Assembly (NCBI RefSeq): GCF_001722335.1
Contig: NZ_MIHA01000008.1
Location: 62,001-126,000, forward strand
Reading direction: 5' to 3'
DNA from: Mycolicibacterium flavescens
Lineage (GTDB): Bacteria; Actinomycetota; Actinomycetes; Mycobacteriales; Mycobacteriaceae
Length of the DNA stretch: 64,000 nt
Part shown: piece after piece, positions 26,881 through 35,977 of the stretch
Position numbering within the stretch: the first letter of the stretch is position 1
Layout of the letters: every line of letters begins with the position of its first letter
Notes under the pieces: model-generated
What the model saw: the letters and a program-made list of their open reading frames with translations, nothing else
Told to the model about the DNA's origin: nothing
The model's database searches: none
Position numbers and translations under genes: made by a program

Positions 26881-28119
26881 ATGTCTGACACCCTGACCGG
26901 TACCCCCGACGTCTCCGCGGAGATCCCCGAGTACCCGATGGAGCGCGACGCGCGCTGTCCGTTCGCCCCGCCGCCGCAGATGCTGAGGATGGGCGAGGTC
27001 AAACCGCTGTCGCGCGTGCGCATCTGGAACGGCACCACACCGTGGCTGGTCACCGGACACGCCGTCGCGCGCGAGCTGTTCGCCGACGCCCGCGTGAGCG
27101 TCGACGACCGGATCGAGGGCTTCCCGCACTGGAACGAGCACATGCTCTCCACGGTCTACAAACGCCCGCGCTCGGTGTTCACCTCAGATGCCGAGGAGCA
27201 CACCCGGTTCCGCCGGATGCTGTCCAAGCCGTTCACCTTCAAGCGGGTCGAGGGCCTGCGCTCCGCCATCCAGCAGGTGACCGACGAGTGCATCGACACG
27301 ATCCTGGCCGGCCCGCAGCCCGCCGACATCGTCGCCCAACTGGCGCTGCCGGTGCCCACCCGGGTGATCAGCGAGATGCTCGGCGTCCCATACGAGGACC
27401 ACGAGTTCTTCCAGCACCACGCGAACGTCGGCCTGGCCCGCTACGCCTCGGCCGAGGACGGCCAGAAGGGCGCGATGAGCCTGGCGAAGTACCTCAGCGA
27501 CCTCGTCAGGGCCAAGATGGAGAACCCGTCGGAGGACGCGGTCTCCGACCTCGCCGAGCGGGTGAACGCCGGGGAGATCAGCGTCAAGGAGGCCGCGCAG
27601 CTGGGCACCGGTTTGCTCATCGCCGGCCACGAGACCACCGCCAACATGATCGGCATCGGCGTGCTGGCGCTGCTGGAGAACCCCGAACAGGCGGCGCAGC
27701 TGCGGGATTCGGATGATCCGAAGTTCATCGCGAACGCGGTCGAGGAGCTGATGCGCTACCTGTCCATCATCCAGAACGGGCAGCGCCGCGTTGCGATCGA
27801 GGACATCGAGATCGCCGGTGAGACGATCCGCGCCGGCGAGGGCATCATCCTCGACCTGGCCCCGGCGAACTGGGACGCCGCGGCCTACCCCGAACCCGAC
27901 AAGCTCGACCTCAGCCGCGACGCCGGCCAGCAGCTGGGCTTCGGCTACGGCCGGCACCAGTGCGTCGGCCAGCAGTTGGCCCGCGCCGAACTGCAGATCG
28001 TGTTCCACACGCTGCTGCGCCGCATCCCGACGCTGCAGCTGGCCATCCCGTTCGAGGACGTGCCGTTCAAACACGACCGCCTCGCCTACGGCGTCTACGA
28101 ACTTCCGGTGACCTGGTAG
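26881..28119 (+). CDS. Cytochrome P450
   Basis: A 412-residue soluble bacterial P450. The I-helix carries AGHETTANMIG with the acid-alcohol pair, the K-helix ExxR is in EELMRY, and the haem cysteine is in FGYGRHQCVGQQLA. It should hydroxylate a hydrophobic substrate using the ferredoxin encoded immediately upstream. The ATG at 26881 is used; the frame stays open upstream but overlaps the ferredoxin. The CYP family cannot be assigned with certainty from motif reading. It is the third gene of an operon headed by a TetR gene. Confidence 0.93.
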   Translation: MSDTLTGTPDVSAEIPEYPMERDARCPFAPPPQMLRMGEVKPLSRVRIWNGTTPWLVTGHAVARELFADARVSVDDRIEGFPHWNEHMLSTVYKRPRSVFTSDAEEHTRFRRMLSKPFTFKRVEGLRSAIQQVTDECIDTILAGPQPADIVAQLALPVPTRVISEMLGVPYEDHEFFQHHANVGLARYASAEDGQKGAMSLAKYLSDLVRAKMENPSEDAVSDLAERVNAGEISVKEAAQLGTGLLIAGHETTANMIGIGVLALLENPEQAAQLRDSDDPKFIANAVEELMRYLSIIQNGQRRVAIEDIEIAGETIRAGEGIILDLAPANWDAAAYPEPDKLDLSRDAGQQLGFGYGRHQCVGQQLARAELQIVFHTLLRRIPTLQLAIPFEDVPFKHDRLAYGVYELPVTW

Positions 28120-28155
28120 TCAGGTCCGTTCCTCAGCCCGATTGGAGTGTCAACG

Positions 28156-29322
28156 ATGTCAGCACCAATTACGACCCTGTATCCGCCCGAGGGTTTCGGC
28201 GCCCCCAAACACCGCAAGGGCCACGCCACCGGTGATTTCGGGCTGCCCGCCGGAACCGAGATCTTCTCGGCGGACAACCACATCTCGGTCGCCGACGACA
28301 TCTTCTACGACCGCTTCCCCGAGGAGCTCAAGGGCGCCGCGCCGCGCATCTGGTACGAGGACGGCGCCTACATGGTGGGCATGAAGGGCAAGGCCTGGAC
28401 CGGCGGCGACTTCGGCCGGGTGCTGATGCAGTACGACGACCTCGCCGGTGCGGCGTCGAACAACATCGAGGCCCGCGTGCGTGAACTCAAAGAGGACGGC
28501 ATCGACAAGGAGCTGGCGTTCCCCAACGCCGTGCTGGCGCTGTTCCACTACCCGGACAAGTCGTTGCGCGAGCGGGTGTTCCGCATCTACAACGAGCACA
28601 TCGCCGACCTGCAGGAGCGCAGCAACGGCCACTTCTACGGCGTCGGTCTGATCAACTGGTGGGACCCCAAAGGCACCAGGAGCACGCTGGAGGAGCTGAA
28701 GGCGCTGGGCCTGAAGACGTTCCTGCTGCCGCTGAACCCCGGCAAGGACGACGACGGCAACATCTACGACTACGGCAGCACCGACATGGACGCGGTCTGG
28801 GACGAGATCGAAGCCGCCGGGCTGCCGGTCAGCCACCACATCGGCGAGACGCCGCCCAAGACGCCGTGCCAGCACAACAGCGTCGTGGTCGGCATGATGG
28901 TCAACGTCGACTCGTTCCGCGAACAGTTCGCCAAGTACGTGTTCTCCGGCATCCTCGACCGCCACCCGAACCTCAAGATCGGCTGGTTCGAAGGCGGGAT
29001 CGCCTGGGTGCCAACGGCGTTGCAGGACGCCGAGCACATGCTGGCGTCGTACCGGCACATGTTCAACCACCAGCTCGAGCACCCGGTGCGGCATTACTGG
29101 GGCAACCACATGAGCGCGTCGTTCATGGTGGACCCGCTGGGCCTGCAGCTCATCGACAAGATCGGCGTCGACAACGTGATGTGGTCGTCGGACTACCCGC
29201 ACAACGAGTCGACGTTCGGCTACTCGGAGAAGTCGCTGAAAACCGTCGTCGACGCGGTTGGGCCGGAGAACGCCGTGAAGATCGTGTCCACCAACATCAA
29301 GAACTTCCTGGGGGTCTCGTGA
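28156..29322 (+). CDS. Amidohydrolase-2 (ACMSD-like) family protein
   Basis: A 388-residue TIM-barrel metal hydrolase or decarboxylase related to 2-amino-3-carboxymuconate semialdehyde decarboxylase. The N-terminal metal motif reads ADNHISV, so the HxH of the family has one histidine only. Later residues include LPVSHHIGE and the C-terminal aspartate in WSSDYPHNES. It could decarboxylate or hydrolyse a ring-derived acid. The ATG at 28156 follows TTGGAG; the downstream M24 gene overlaps its stop (GTGA). A second, clearly different paralogue is at 55375. Confidence 0.85.
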   Translation: MSAPITTLYPPEGFGAPKHRKGHATGDFGLPAGTEIFSADNHISVADDIFYDRFPEELKGAAPRIWYEDGAYMVGMKGKAWTGGDFGRVLMQYDDLAGAASNNIEARVRELKEDGIDKELAFPNAVLALFHYPDKSLRERVFRIYNEHIADLQERSNGHFYGVGLINWWDPKGTRSTLEELKALGLKTFLLPLNPGKDDDGNIYDYGSTDMDAVWDEIEAAGLPVSHHIGETPPKTPCQHNSVVVGMMVNVDSFREQFAKYVFSGILDRHPNLKIGWFEGGIAWVPTALQDAEHMLASYRHMFNHQLEHPVRHYWGNHMSASFMVDPLGLQLIDKIGVDNVMWSSDYPHNESTFGYSEKSLKTVVDAVGPENAVKIVSTNIKNFLGVS

Positions 29323-30563
29323 CCACGTTTGCACCTCAGTCGACGTCGTTCGACATCCCCGAGTTGCCCGACCGGGCCCGGATGTACCGCGAATGCGGTG
29401 CCCGGCTGCGGGATTCGATGCGGAACAAGGGTGTCGACGCGCTGGTTCTGCTCGGCAACGGCAACGTCGTATACGCGACCGGCGTCAGCTGGCCGCTGCT
29501 CGACGCGGGCCTGTCGCACGTGGAACGTCCGGTGGCGATCGTGCTCGCCGACGATCCGCACCCGCACCTGTTCATGCCGCTGCGCGAGGGCTCGGCCGCG
29601 CAGAGCGAGGTGCCCGAGGACCACGTGCACGGCCCGCTCTACCTCGAATTCGACGAGGGCGTACAGGTGTTCGCGAAGGTACTGGCCGACCTGGTGCCGG
29701 CGGGCGGCACGGTCGCCGTCGACGAGCTGACCGGCGCGATGCGTCGCGCGTCGAGCACGCTGTTCCCGGCCGGCCCGCCGTCGGACGCCGCGCAGGTGGT
29801 CGGCCCGGCCAAGCTGGTCAAGACCCCCGACCAGGTCTCGTGTGTGCGCAACGCCTGCCGCATCACCGAAGAAGCCATGGTGGATGTGCAGAAGGCGCTG
29901 GCACCGGGAGTGCGCCAGGTCGATCTGTCCGCGGCGTTCGTGCGGCGCGCGTTCGAACTCGGCGCGACGGCCAACATGCTCGAGGCCATCTGGCAGGTGA
30001 TGCCGACCACCAGGACCAGCGGCTCGGTGTGGACCACCACCGGTGACCTGGCGCTGCCGCTGCTGACCACCGAGCGTGAACTCGAGCGCGGCGACGTGCT
30101 GTGGACCGACGTCAGCATCACCTACACCGGGTACTGCTCGGACTTCGGCCGCACCTGGCTGGTCGGCGAGCAGCCGTCCGAGCGCCAGCAGGCCCAGTTC
30201 GACAAGTGGCGTGAGATCCTGTCCGCCGTGCTGGCGGTGACCAAGGCCGGCGCGACGTCGGGCGACCTGGCGCGCGCGGCGATCGCGGCCAACGGCGGCA
30301 CCAAACCGTGGCTGCCGCACTTCTACCTCGGCCACGGCATCGGCACCAACGCCGCCGAGATGCCGATGATCGGAACCGATCTCGGCGAGGAGTTCGACGA
30401 CAACTTCGTGTTCCCCGCCGGCATGCTGCTGGTGCTCGAACCCGTCGTGTGGGAGGACGGCACGGGTGGTTACCGCAGCGAGGAGATCGTGGTGATCACC
30501 GACGACGGTTACCGCTCGATCACCGACTACCCCTACGCGCCCTACGGACAGGATCGGATCTGA
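29319..30563 (+). CDS. M24-family metallopeptidase-like hydrolase, intact metal site
   Basis: A 414-residue protein of the M24 (aminopeptidase P/creatinase/ectoine hydrolase) fold. All five metal ligands can be placed: two aspartates in TDVSITYTGYCSDFG, histidine in GHGIGTNAAEMP, and glutamates in LEPVVW and YRSEE. It should be an active di-metal C-N hydrolase or peptidase. The GTG at 29319 overlaps the amidohydrolase stop. The next gene is a diverged paralogue that has lost the ligands. In a P450 operon of this sort its substrate is probably a small amide or imino compound, not a protein; that is inference. Confidence 0.85.
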   Translation: MTTFAPQSTSFDIPELPDRARMYRECGARLRDSMRNKGVDALVLLGNGNVVYATGVSWPLLDAGLSHVERPVAIVLADDPHPHLFMPLREGSAAQSEVPEDHVHGPLYLEFDEGVQVFAKVLADLVPAGGTVAVDELTGAMRRASSTLFPAGPPSDAAQVVGPAKLVKTPDQVSCVRNACRITEEAMVDVQKALAPGVRQVDLSAAFVRRAFELGATANMLEAIWQVMPTTRTSGSVWTTTGDLALPLLTTERELERGDVLWTDVSITYTGYCSDFGRTWLVGEQPSERQQAQFDKWREILSAVLAVTKAGATSGDLARAAIAANGGTKPWLPHFYLGHGIGTNAAEMPMIGTDLGEEFDDNFVFPAGMLLVLEPVVWEDGTGGYRSEEIVVITDDGYRSITDYPYAPYGQDRI

Positions 30564-31706
30564 ATGGCACTCGAGATTCTGCCTGACGCAGCGGATCTGC
30601 GTCGGGGACGCCGCGAGCGGGCACTGGCCCAGATGGCCGACCGCGACATCGACATCCTGGTGTTGGGCCGGCAGGCCAACGTGCGCTATGTCACCGGCGC
30701 ACCGCAGCTGTGGGTCGCGGGCACGCGGCCGTTCGGTCCGATCTGCGAGGTGGTCCGCTCGACCGGGGAGATCCACCTCAACAGCACGTGGGACGAGGGC
30801 ATCCCCGACGAGATCCCCCACGACCACCTCTACGGCCTGGCGTGGAACCCGATGACCCTGGTCGAGGTGCTCAAGGCGCTGCCGGGCGCGGCCACGGTCA
30901 AGCGGGTCGGAACCGATTCGCTGACACCGACTTTCGCGCAGCTGCTGCCGATGGCGTTCCCCAACGCTGAACTCGTCGACGCCGAACCCGCGCTGCGGGC
31001 CGCGCGGCGGATCAAGACCGCCGAGGAGATCGCGGTGCTGCGCGGCGCGCTGTCGGTGGCCGAGACCGCGCTCGACGCGGCCCGTGCCGAACTGGCGCCC
31101 GGCGTCACCGAACGGTCGCTGCTCGGTGCGCTGATGGAGGCGATGGCCGCCGGTGGCGTCACCACCCCGGCCACCCAGGACGGCGCGTGGGTGACCAGCA
31201 AGGAGCATCCGTGGCGGCGGGCCCGCAGCGACGGCCGCGTCGAAGAGGGTGACCTCGTGGCGTTCTCCGCCGGCGCACTGGCCGACGGGTATGTCGGCGA
31301 GGTCGGCCGCACCTGGCCGGTCGGCGAGGTCGGCGGCACCGCGATACCGGAGGTCTACGACCGCTGGAACCGACTGTGGGACAAGCTGTTGGCTGCGTGC
31401 CGTCCCGGCAACCGCGCCAGTGACCTGCTGGCCGCCTACGAAGCGGTGGGCGAACCGCTGCCGGCGATGCCCGTCGCGCACGGGCTCGGGCTGGGCTACG
31501 ACTCGCCTGTGGTCACGCCTGCGCTGCGCGCGACGGTGGCCGACGAGGTGCTCGAGCCCGGCATGGTGCTCGCGGTCAGCGGCTACGTCTGGCAGCAGGG
31601 TGTCGGCGCGGTGTTCAGCCGGGAGGCGGTGCACATCACCGCCGACGGCGCCGACGTGCTGACCTCCAGCCCGTTCTACAGTGGTGCGAGCGTCGGAATC
31701 GGTTGA
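30564..31706 (+). CDS. M24-family protein with metal ligands lost
   Basis: A 380-residue M24-fold protein directly after the intact paralogue. Aligned by motif, the first aspartate is serine (FSAGALADGY), the second is glutamate (GEVGRTW), and the two glutamates become serine (AVSGYVW) and arginine (FSREAV); only the histidine in AHGLGLGYD remains. It is therefore unlikely to bind the usual metal pair. Creatinase is a known metal-free member of this fold, so it may be active without metal, or act as a partner subunit of the preceding protein. The ATG immediately follows the upstream stop. Confidence 0.83.
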   Translation: MALEILPDAADLRRGRRERALAQMADRDIDILVLGRQANVRYVTGAPQLWVAGTRPFGPICEVVRSTGEIHLNSTWDEGIPDEIPHDHLYGLAWNPMTLVEVLKALPGAATVKRVGTDSLTPTFAQLLPMAFPNAELVDAEPALRAARRIKTAEEIAVLRGALSVAETALDAARAELAPGVTERSLLGALMEAMAAGGVTTPATQDGAWVTSKEHPWRRARSDGRVEEGDLVAFSAGALADGYVGEVGRTWPVGEVGGTAIPEVYDRWNRLWDKLLAACRPGNRASDLLAAYEAVGEPLPAMPVAHGLGLGYDSPVVTPALRATVADEVLEPGMVLAVSGYVWQQGVGAVFSREAVHITADGADVLTSSPFYSGASVGIG

Positions 31707-31710
31707 GGCC

Positions 31711-32661
31711 ATGTCGGACTCCGGGAGTCGGCCCGCCCCTGAGGAGATCGTCCTCTACGAGAAGGACCCGGCGACCAAGATCGCGACGATCACGTTCAAC
31801 CGTCCCGAGTACCTGAACGCCCCGACATCGGCGGCGCGGCTGCGGTATGCCGACCTGCTGCGCGGGGCCACGGTCGACGACGACGTCAAGGTCGTGGTTA
31901 TCCGCGGTGTCGGCGAGAACCTGGGCAGCGGGGCCGATCTGCCGGACTTCATGGCCGGTGACGACGCCGCGCGGCTCGCCGAACTGCGGGTCGATGACCC
32001 GCAGGTGACGTATCCGCCGAAAGAGTCGTTCCGCCACGGCGCGACGATGGGGCAGTGGTACGCCAACGTCGCGGCAGGCAACCGGGCGCTGCAGGAGCTG
32101 AAGAAGATCAGCATCGTCGAGGCTAAGGGGTACTGCTACGGCTGGCACTTCTACCAGTGCGCCGACGCGGATCTGGTGATCTCCAGCGACGACGCGCTGT
32201 TCGGGCATCCGTCGTTCCGGTACTTCGGGTGGGGCCCGCGGATGTGGACCTGGGTGATGACGATGGGGTTGCGGCCGTTTCAGGAGATGGTGTTCACCGG
32301 CCGGCCGTTCACCGCGGCGGAGATGAAGGAGTGCAACTTCCTCAACAAGGTGGTGCCGCGCGGCCAACTCGAAGCCGAGGTCGACAAGTACGCCACCGCG
32401 TGCGCGCGGAACCGGCCGGTGGACAGCGTGTTCCAGCAGAAGATGTTCTTCGAGGTGGTCAAGCAGTTCCAGGGTGAATACCTCGGCAGCCTGATCTCGG
32501 CGATGTTCGAGTCGATGGGCGGGGCGGCGCGGCCCGACGGCGGGGACTTCATGCTCGGCGACGCGCTCGACGCCGGTCTGGCCGACGCGGTCAACGGCAA
32601 CGACGACAAGTTCCCGCCCGAGTTCCGGCTGAGCAAGTCCAACCGCAGAAAGAAGGAATAG
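31711..32661 (+). CDS. Crotonase-family protein, non-classical
   Basis: A 316-residue enoyl-CoA hydratase/isomerase-fold protein, about 50 residues longer than usual with an extended insertion after the oxyanion segment (GENLGSGADLPDFMA). The positions of the classical catalytic glutamates fall in GYCYGWHFYQ and FGHPSFRYFG and are not glutamate. It retains the CoA-binding outline but probably catalyses a different crotonase reaction. The ATG at 31711 lies 4 bp after the M24 stop; the CoA-transferase GTG overlaps its TAG by one base. Confidence 0.83.
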   Translation: MSDSGSRPAPEEIVLYEKDPATKIATITFNRPEYLNAPTSAARLRYADLLRGATVDDDVKVVVIRGVGENLGSGADLPDFMAGDDAARLAELRVDDPQVTYPPKESFRHGATMGQWYANVAAGNRALQELKKISIVEAKGYCYGWHFYQCADADLVISSDDALFGHPSFRYFGWGPRMWTWVMTMGLRPFQEMVFTGRPFTAAEMKECNFLNKVVPRGQLEAEVDKYATACARNRPVDSVFQQKMFFEVVKQFQGEYLGSLISAMFESMGGAARPDGGDFMLGDALDAGLADAVNGNDDKFPPEFRLSKSNRRKKE

Positions 32662-35078
32662 TGGCGGCGCTTGACGACTACACCATCGTCGACCTGTCCA
32701 GCGGGATCGCCGGCGGCTACTGCACCAAACTGCTCGCCGACGGCGGCGCCACGGTGATCAAAGTGGAAGGCCCGCAGGGTGACCCGCTGCGGACATGGTC
32801 GGCGTCGGGCGCCGCCGTGGAGCCTGGCGGCGACGGCCCGCTGTTCAGCTACCTGGCCTGCTCCAAGCACAGCGTCGTCGTCGACCCGGCCGTCGCCGCC
32901 GACCGCGACATGCTGCGCGGGTTGCTGTCGGGCGCCGACGCGGTGGTGTGGTCGCGCGGGTCGGCGGTCGCCGAACTCGACGAGTTCGGTCCCGTCGCCA
33001 TCGAGCAGGCCTACGGGCATCTGACCGTCACCTCGATCACCCCGTTCGGCCTCGACGGGCCCTGGGCCGACAAGCCGGCCACCGAGTTCACCACGCAGGC
33101 GTGGTCGGGCGGGGTGATCGGCCTGGGCCGCGGCGCGCAGGACCGGGCGCCGGTGTTCGTCGCCGGCCAGATCGGCGAGTACCTCGCGGGTGCCTACGCT
33201 GCGGCGGCCACCGTGGCGGTACCAGCCGGGCTTGTGGACCTGTCAATACTCGAAACCCAGATCCTGTGCCTCACTTACTATTCTGTGTCGTTTCACGACG
33301 CGCTCGGCCGCCCGTTCCGGGACCGCCGGAGGTTGACGGTTCCCGGCGTGGCGTCGGCCGCCGACGGGCTGGTGGCGCTGGGCTGCGGCACCGCGCAGCA
33401 GTGGTTCGACCTGTGCGCGATGGTCGGCCACGACGAGTGGATCGACGAGACCTCGGAGCTGTCGATCACCGAGCAGGCCAACATCCACGCCGAGCAGATC
33501 TACGAGTGGGTGAGTGAAAACCGCGTGGAGGACATCCTGGAGCTGTCGTCGGCGTTCCGGATCCCCAACGCGCCGGTGGGCAACGGCGCGACCGTGACGG
33601 CATTCGAGCAGTTCGTCGAGCGCGGCACGTTCGTCACCAACCCGCGCGACGGGTTCACCCAGCCGGGCCCGCCCTACCGCACGTCCCCGCCGCTGCTGCG
33701 GTCGCCCGAGCCGGCGCCGCGACTGGGCGAGCACACCGAGGCCTACCAGTCGCGAAATAGCATTCCCGGTTGTCAATCGGGCCGTACAACAGCCAGGAAT
33801 GCTCTTTCGGGGCGCTTGCCGTTCGACGGTCTGCGCGTGCTCGACATGACCAGCTTCTGGGCCGGGCCGTCGTGCACCCACGTGCTGGCGATGCTCGGCG
33901 CCGAGGTGATCCACGTCGAGTCGACGGCGCGGCCCGACGGCACCCGGTTGATCGCCGGGGTGCCGGTCACCGAGCAGCGGTGGTGGGAACAGTCGCCGAT
34001 CTTCGCGGGCCTGAACACCGGCAAGAAGAGCCTCACGCTCGACATCCGCTCCGAACGGGGCGTCGAACTGCTGCGCGAACTGGTCAAGACCTGTGACATC
34101 GTCGTCGAGAACTACACACCGCGGGTGCTCGAGCAGATCGGGCTCGACTTCGAGGCGGTGCAGCGCCTACGGCCCGACGCGATCATGTTGCGGATGCCGG
34201 GCTTCGGACTCGACGGACCGTGGCGCGACAAGCCCGCGTTCGCCTACGTCATCGAGGACTGCTCCGGAATCACCTGGCTGACCGGACATCCCGACCAGAA
34301 TCCGGTCGAACCGTACTCGGTCGGCGACCCCAACGCGGGGGTGCACGGCCTGACCGCGCTGATGCTGGCGCTCGAACACCGTCGCAAGACCGGGCAGGGT
34401 GTGCGGATCGAAGCCGCGATGGTCGACGCCGCCCTCAACGTCGCGGGCGAACAGGTCGTCGAGTACGCGGCGACCGGCACCCTGCTGCAGCGTCACGGCA
34501 ACCGCGGGCCGACCGCGGCACCGCAGAACCTCTACCGCACCTCAGAACTCGACGAGTTCGGCCGCCCCGACGACTGGGTGGCGATCGCCGTCGCCACCGA
34601 CGAGCAGTGGGCCGCGCTGGTCGACGCCCTCGGTGACCCGGCGTGGGTGACCGACGAACTGGTGCACGTCGACGGCCGTCGTGACCACCAGGACATGATC
34701 GACGCCCGGCTGACCGAGTGGTGCGCCGAAAGGACCGGCGACGAGATCGTCGAGACACTGTGGTCGGCGGGTGTTCCGGTGGCCAAGGTGATGCAGCCGC
34801 ACCGGGTGGGCGATCTGCCGCAACTGGTGCACCGCGGATTCTACGAGCGCGTGGACCATCCGGTCAGCCCCGTCGCGCGCTACAGCACGGTGCCGATGCG
34901 CATGTCGTCGGTGACCTCGCCGCTGCACCGCGCACCCGCACCGCTGCTCGGGCAGCACAACCGCGAGGTCCTCACCGGGTTGGGATTGAGCGACGACCAG
35001 ATCGACGCGTTGGAAACCGACGGCGTCATCGGTTCGGCTCCGGCGGGTCTGACCATTCGCACCACGAAAACTGGTTGA
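32661..35078 (+). CDS. Double-domain CaiB/BaiF (type III) CoA-transferase
   Basis: An 805-residue protein made of two consecutive type III CoA-transferase domains (about residues 1-370 and 390-790). Type III enzymes normally work as interlocked dimers; here two halves are fused. The second half has the candidate catalytic aspartate in SVGDPNAGVHG. In the first half the same position reads AGQIGEYLAG, so it is glutamine and that half is probably structural. The linker contains an inverted repeat (33759-33803) encoding an odd stretch SRNSIPGCQSGRTTARNA. It likely transfers CoA to an acid made by the operon. Confidence 0.87.
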   Translation: MAALDDYTIVDLSSGIAGGYCTKLLADGGATVIKVEGPQGDPLRTWSASGAAVEPGGDGPLFSYLACSKHSVVVDPAVAADRDMLRGLLSGADAVVWSRGSAVAELDEFGPVAIEQAYGHLTVTSITPFGLDGPWADKPATEFTTQAWSGGVIGLGRGAQDRAPVFVAGQIGEYLAGAYAAAATVAVPAGLVDLSILETQILCLTYYSVSFHDALGRPFRDRRRLTVPGVASAADGLVALGCGTAQQWFDLCAMVGHDEWIDETSELSITEQANIHAEQIYEWVSENRVEDILELSSAFRIPNAPVGNGATVTAFEQFVERGTFVTNPRDGFTQPGPPYRTSPPLLRSPEPAPRLGEHTEAYQSRNSIPGCQSGRTTARNALSGRLPFDGLRVLDMTSFWAGPSCTHVLAMLGAEVIHVESTARPDGTRLIAGVPVTEQRWWEQSPIFAGLNTGKKSLTLDIRSERGVELLRELVKTCDIVVENYTPRVLEQIGLDFEAVQRLRPDAIMLRMPGFGLDGPWRDKPAFAYVIEDCSGITWLTGHPDQNPVEPYSVGDPNAGVHGLTALMLALEHRRKTGQGVRIEAAMVDAALNVAGEQVVEYAATGTLLQRHGNRGPTAAPQNLYRTSELDEFGRPDDWVAIAVATDEQWAALVDALGDPAWVTDELVHVDGRRDHQDMIDARLTEWCAERTGDEIVETLWSAGVPVAKVMQPHRVGDLPQLVHRGFYERVDHPVSPVARYSTVPMRMSSVTSPLHRAPAPLLGQHNREVLTGLGLSDDQIDALETDGVIGSAPAGLTIRTTKTG
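33759..33803. repeat. Inverted repeat in the linker of the double CoA-transferase
   Basis: AGCATTCCCGGTTGT (33759-33773) pairs with ACAACAGCCAGGAATGCT (33786-33803), allowing small bulges. It is less GC-rich than the surrounding coding sequence and sits exactly between the two fused domains, in frame, so it looks like a captured small palindromic element. Confidence 0.6.
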
Positions 35079-35086
35079 CTCGACCC

Positions 35087-35893
35087 ATGGCGATCGACCC
35101 GTCCGACATCCTGCTCACCGACCGCGTCGCGGTCGTCACCGGCGGGGGAGCGGGCATCGGGCGCGCCATCGCCGACGGACTGGCCGCATTCGGGGCCACG
35201 GTGGCGATCTGGGAGCGCGACCCCGACACCTGCGCGGCGGCCGCGGAAAGCTGCGGCGGGCTGGGCGTCGTCACCGACGTGCGCGACACCGGGCAGGTCG
35301 ACGCCGCGCTGCAGCAGACCGTCGACGCGCTGGGCGAGGTGTCGATCCTGGTCAACAACGCGGGCGGCACATTCTTCTCGCCGCTGCTCGACACCACCGA
35401 AAACGGTTGGGACGCACTGTACAAAGCCAACCTGCGCCACGTGCTGCTGTGTACGCAGCGGGTGGCCCGCCGACTCGTCGACGCCCGGACGCCGGGCAGC
35501 GTCATCAATGTGACCTCGATCGAGGGTGCGCGGGCCGCACCCGGATACGCCGCCTACGCGGCCGCGAAGGCCGGCGTCATCAACTACACCCAGACCGCGT
35601 CGTTCGAGCTGTCACCGCACGGGATCCGGGTCAACGCGCTGGCGCCCGACCTCGCGCTGACCGAGGGGATCGCGCATCTGGCGAACGGCACGCTGTCGCC
35701 CGACTCCGCGCCGGCCATACCGATGGGGCGTCCCGGGCATGTCGACGAGATCGCCTCTGCCGCGGTCTTTCTGGCTTCCGACATGGCCCGCTACATCACC
35801 GGGCAGACGCTGCACGTCGACGGCGGCACCGAGGCCGCGGGCGGCTGGTATCACCATCCGCAGACCGGGCGGCCGACGCTGGGCCCGGCGTAA
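35087..35893 (+). CDS. SDR family oxidoreductase
   Basis: A 268-residue short-chain dehydrogenase. VTGGGAGIGRAIADGL, NNAGGTF and the catalytic YAAAK are present, with LHVDGG near the C-terminus. It is the last gene of the TetR-P450 operon and follows the CoA-transferase by 8 bp without an obvious ribosome-binding site, suggesting coupling. The C-terminal tail (about 20 residues, GGWYHHPQ) extends past the usual end of the fold. It probably performs an alcohol oxidation in the same pathway. A palindromic element begins 3 bp after the stop. Confidence 0.87.
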   Translation: MAIDPSDILLTDRVAVVTGGGAGIGRAIADGLAAFGATVAIWERDPDTCAAAAESCGGLGVVTDVRDTGQVDAALQQTVDALGEVSILVNNAGGTFFSPLLDTTENGWDALYKANLRHVLLCTQRVARRLVDARTPGSVINVTSIEGARAAPGYAAYAAAKAGVINYTQTASFELSPHGIRVNALAPDLALTEGIAHLANGTLSPDSAPAIPMGRPGHVDEIASAAVFLASDMARYITGQTLHVDGGTEAAGGWYHHPQTGRPTLGPA

Positions 35894-35896
35894 ATT

Positions 35897-35962
35897 GCGC
35901 CGAGAGTCGACTTTTTGGCGGGTTTCGCGCGATTTTCGCGTAAAAACCCGACGCTCGGCGGC
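35897..35962. repeat. Palindromic repeat family 3 at a convergent junction
   Basis: About 66 bp: GCCGAGAGTCG near the left end pairs with CGACGCTCGGC near the right end (one mismatch), and an inner GGCGGGTTT faces AAACCCG. It lies between two convergent SDR genes and could serve as a two-way terminator. Only one copy is visible here. Confidence 0.7.
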
Positions 35963-35977
35963 CGAAACACAGCGCCG

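Noticed and set aside
29220..31712. An 830-codon open frame on the reverse strand opposite the M24 genes
   Set aside because: High-GC third-position bias keeps the antisense frame open; the protein is low-complexity Arg/His/Gly-rich and the forward genes have full motifs.
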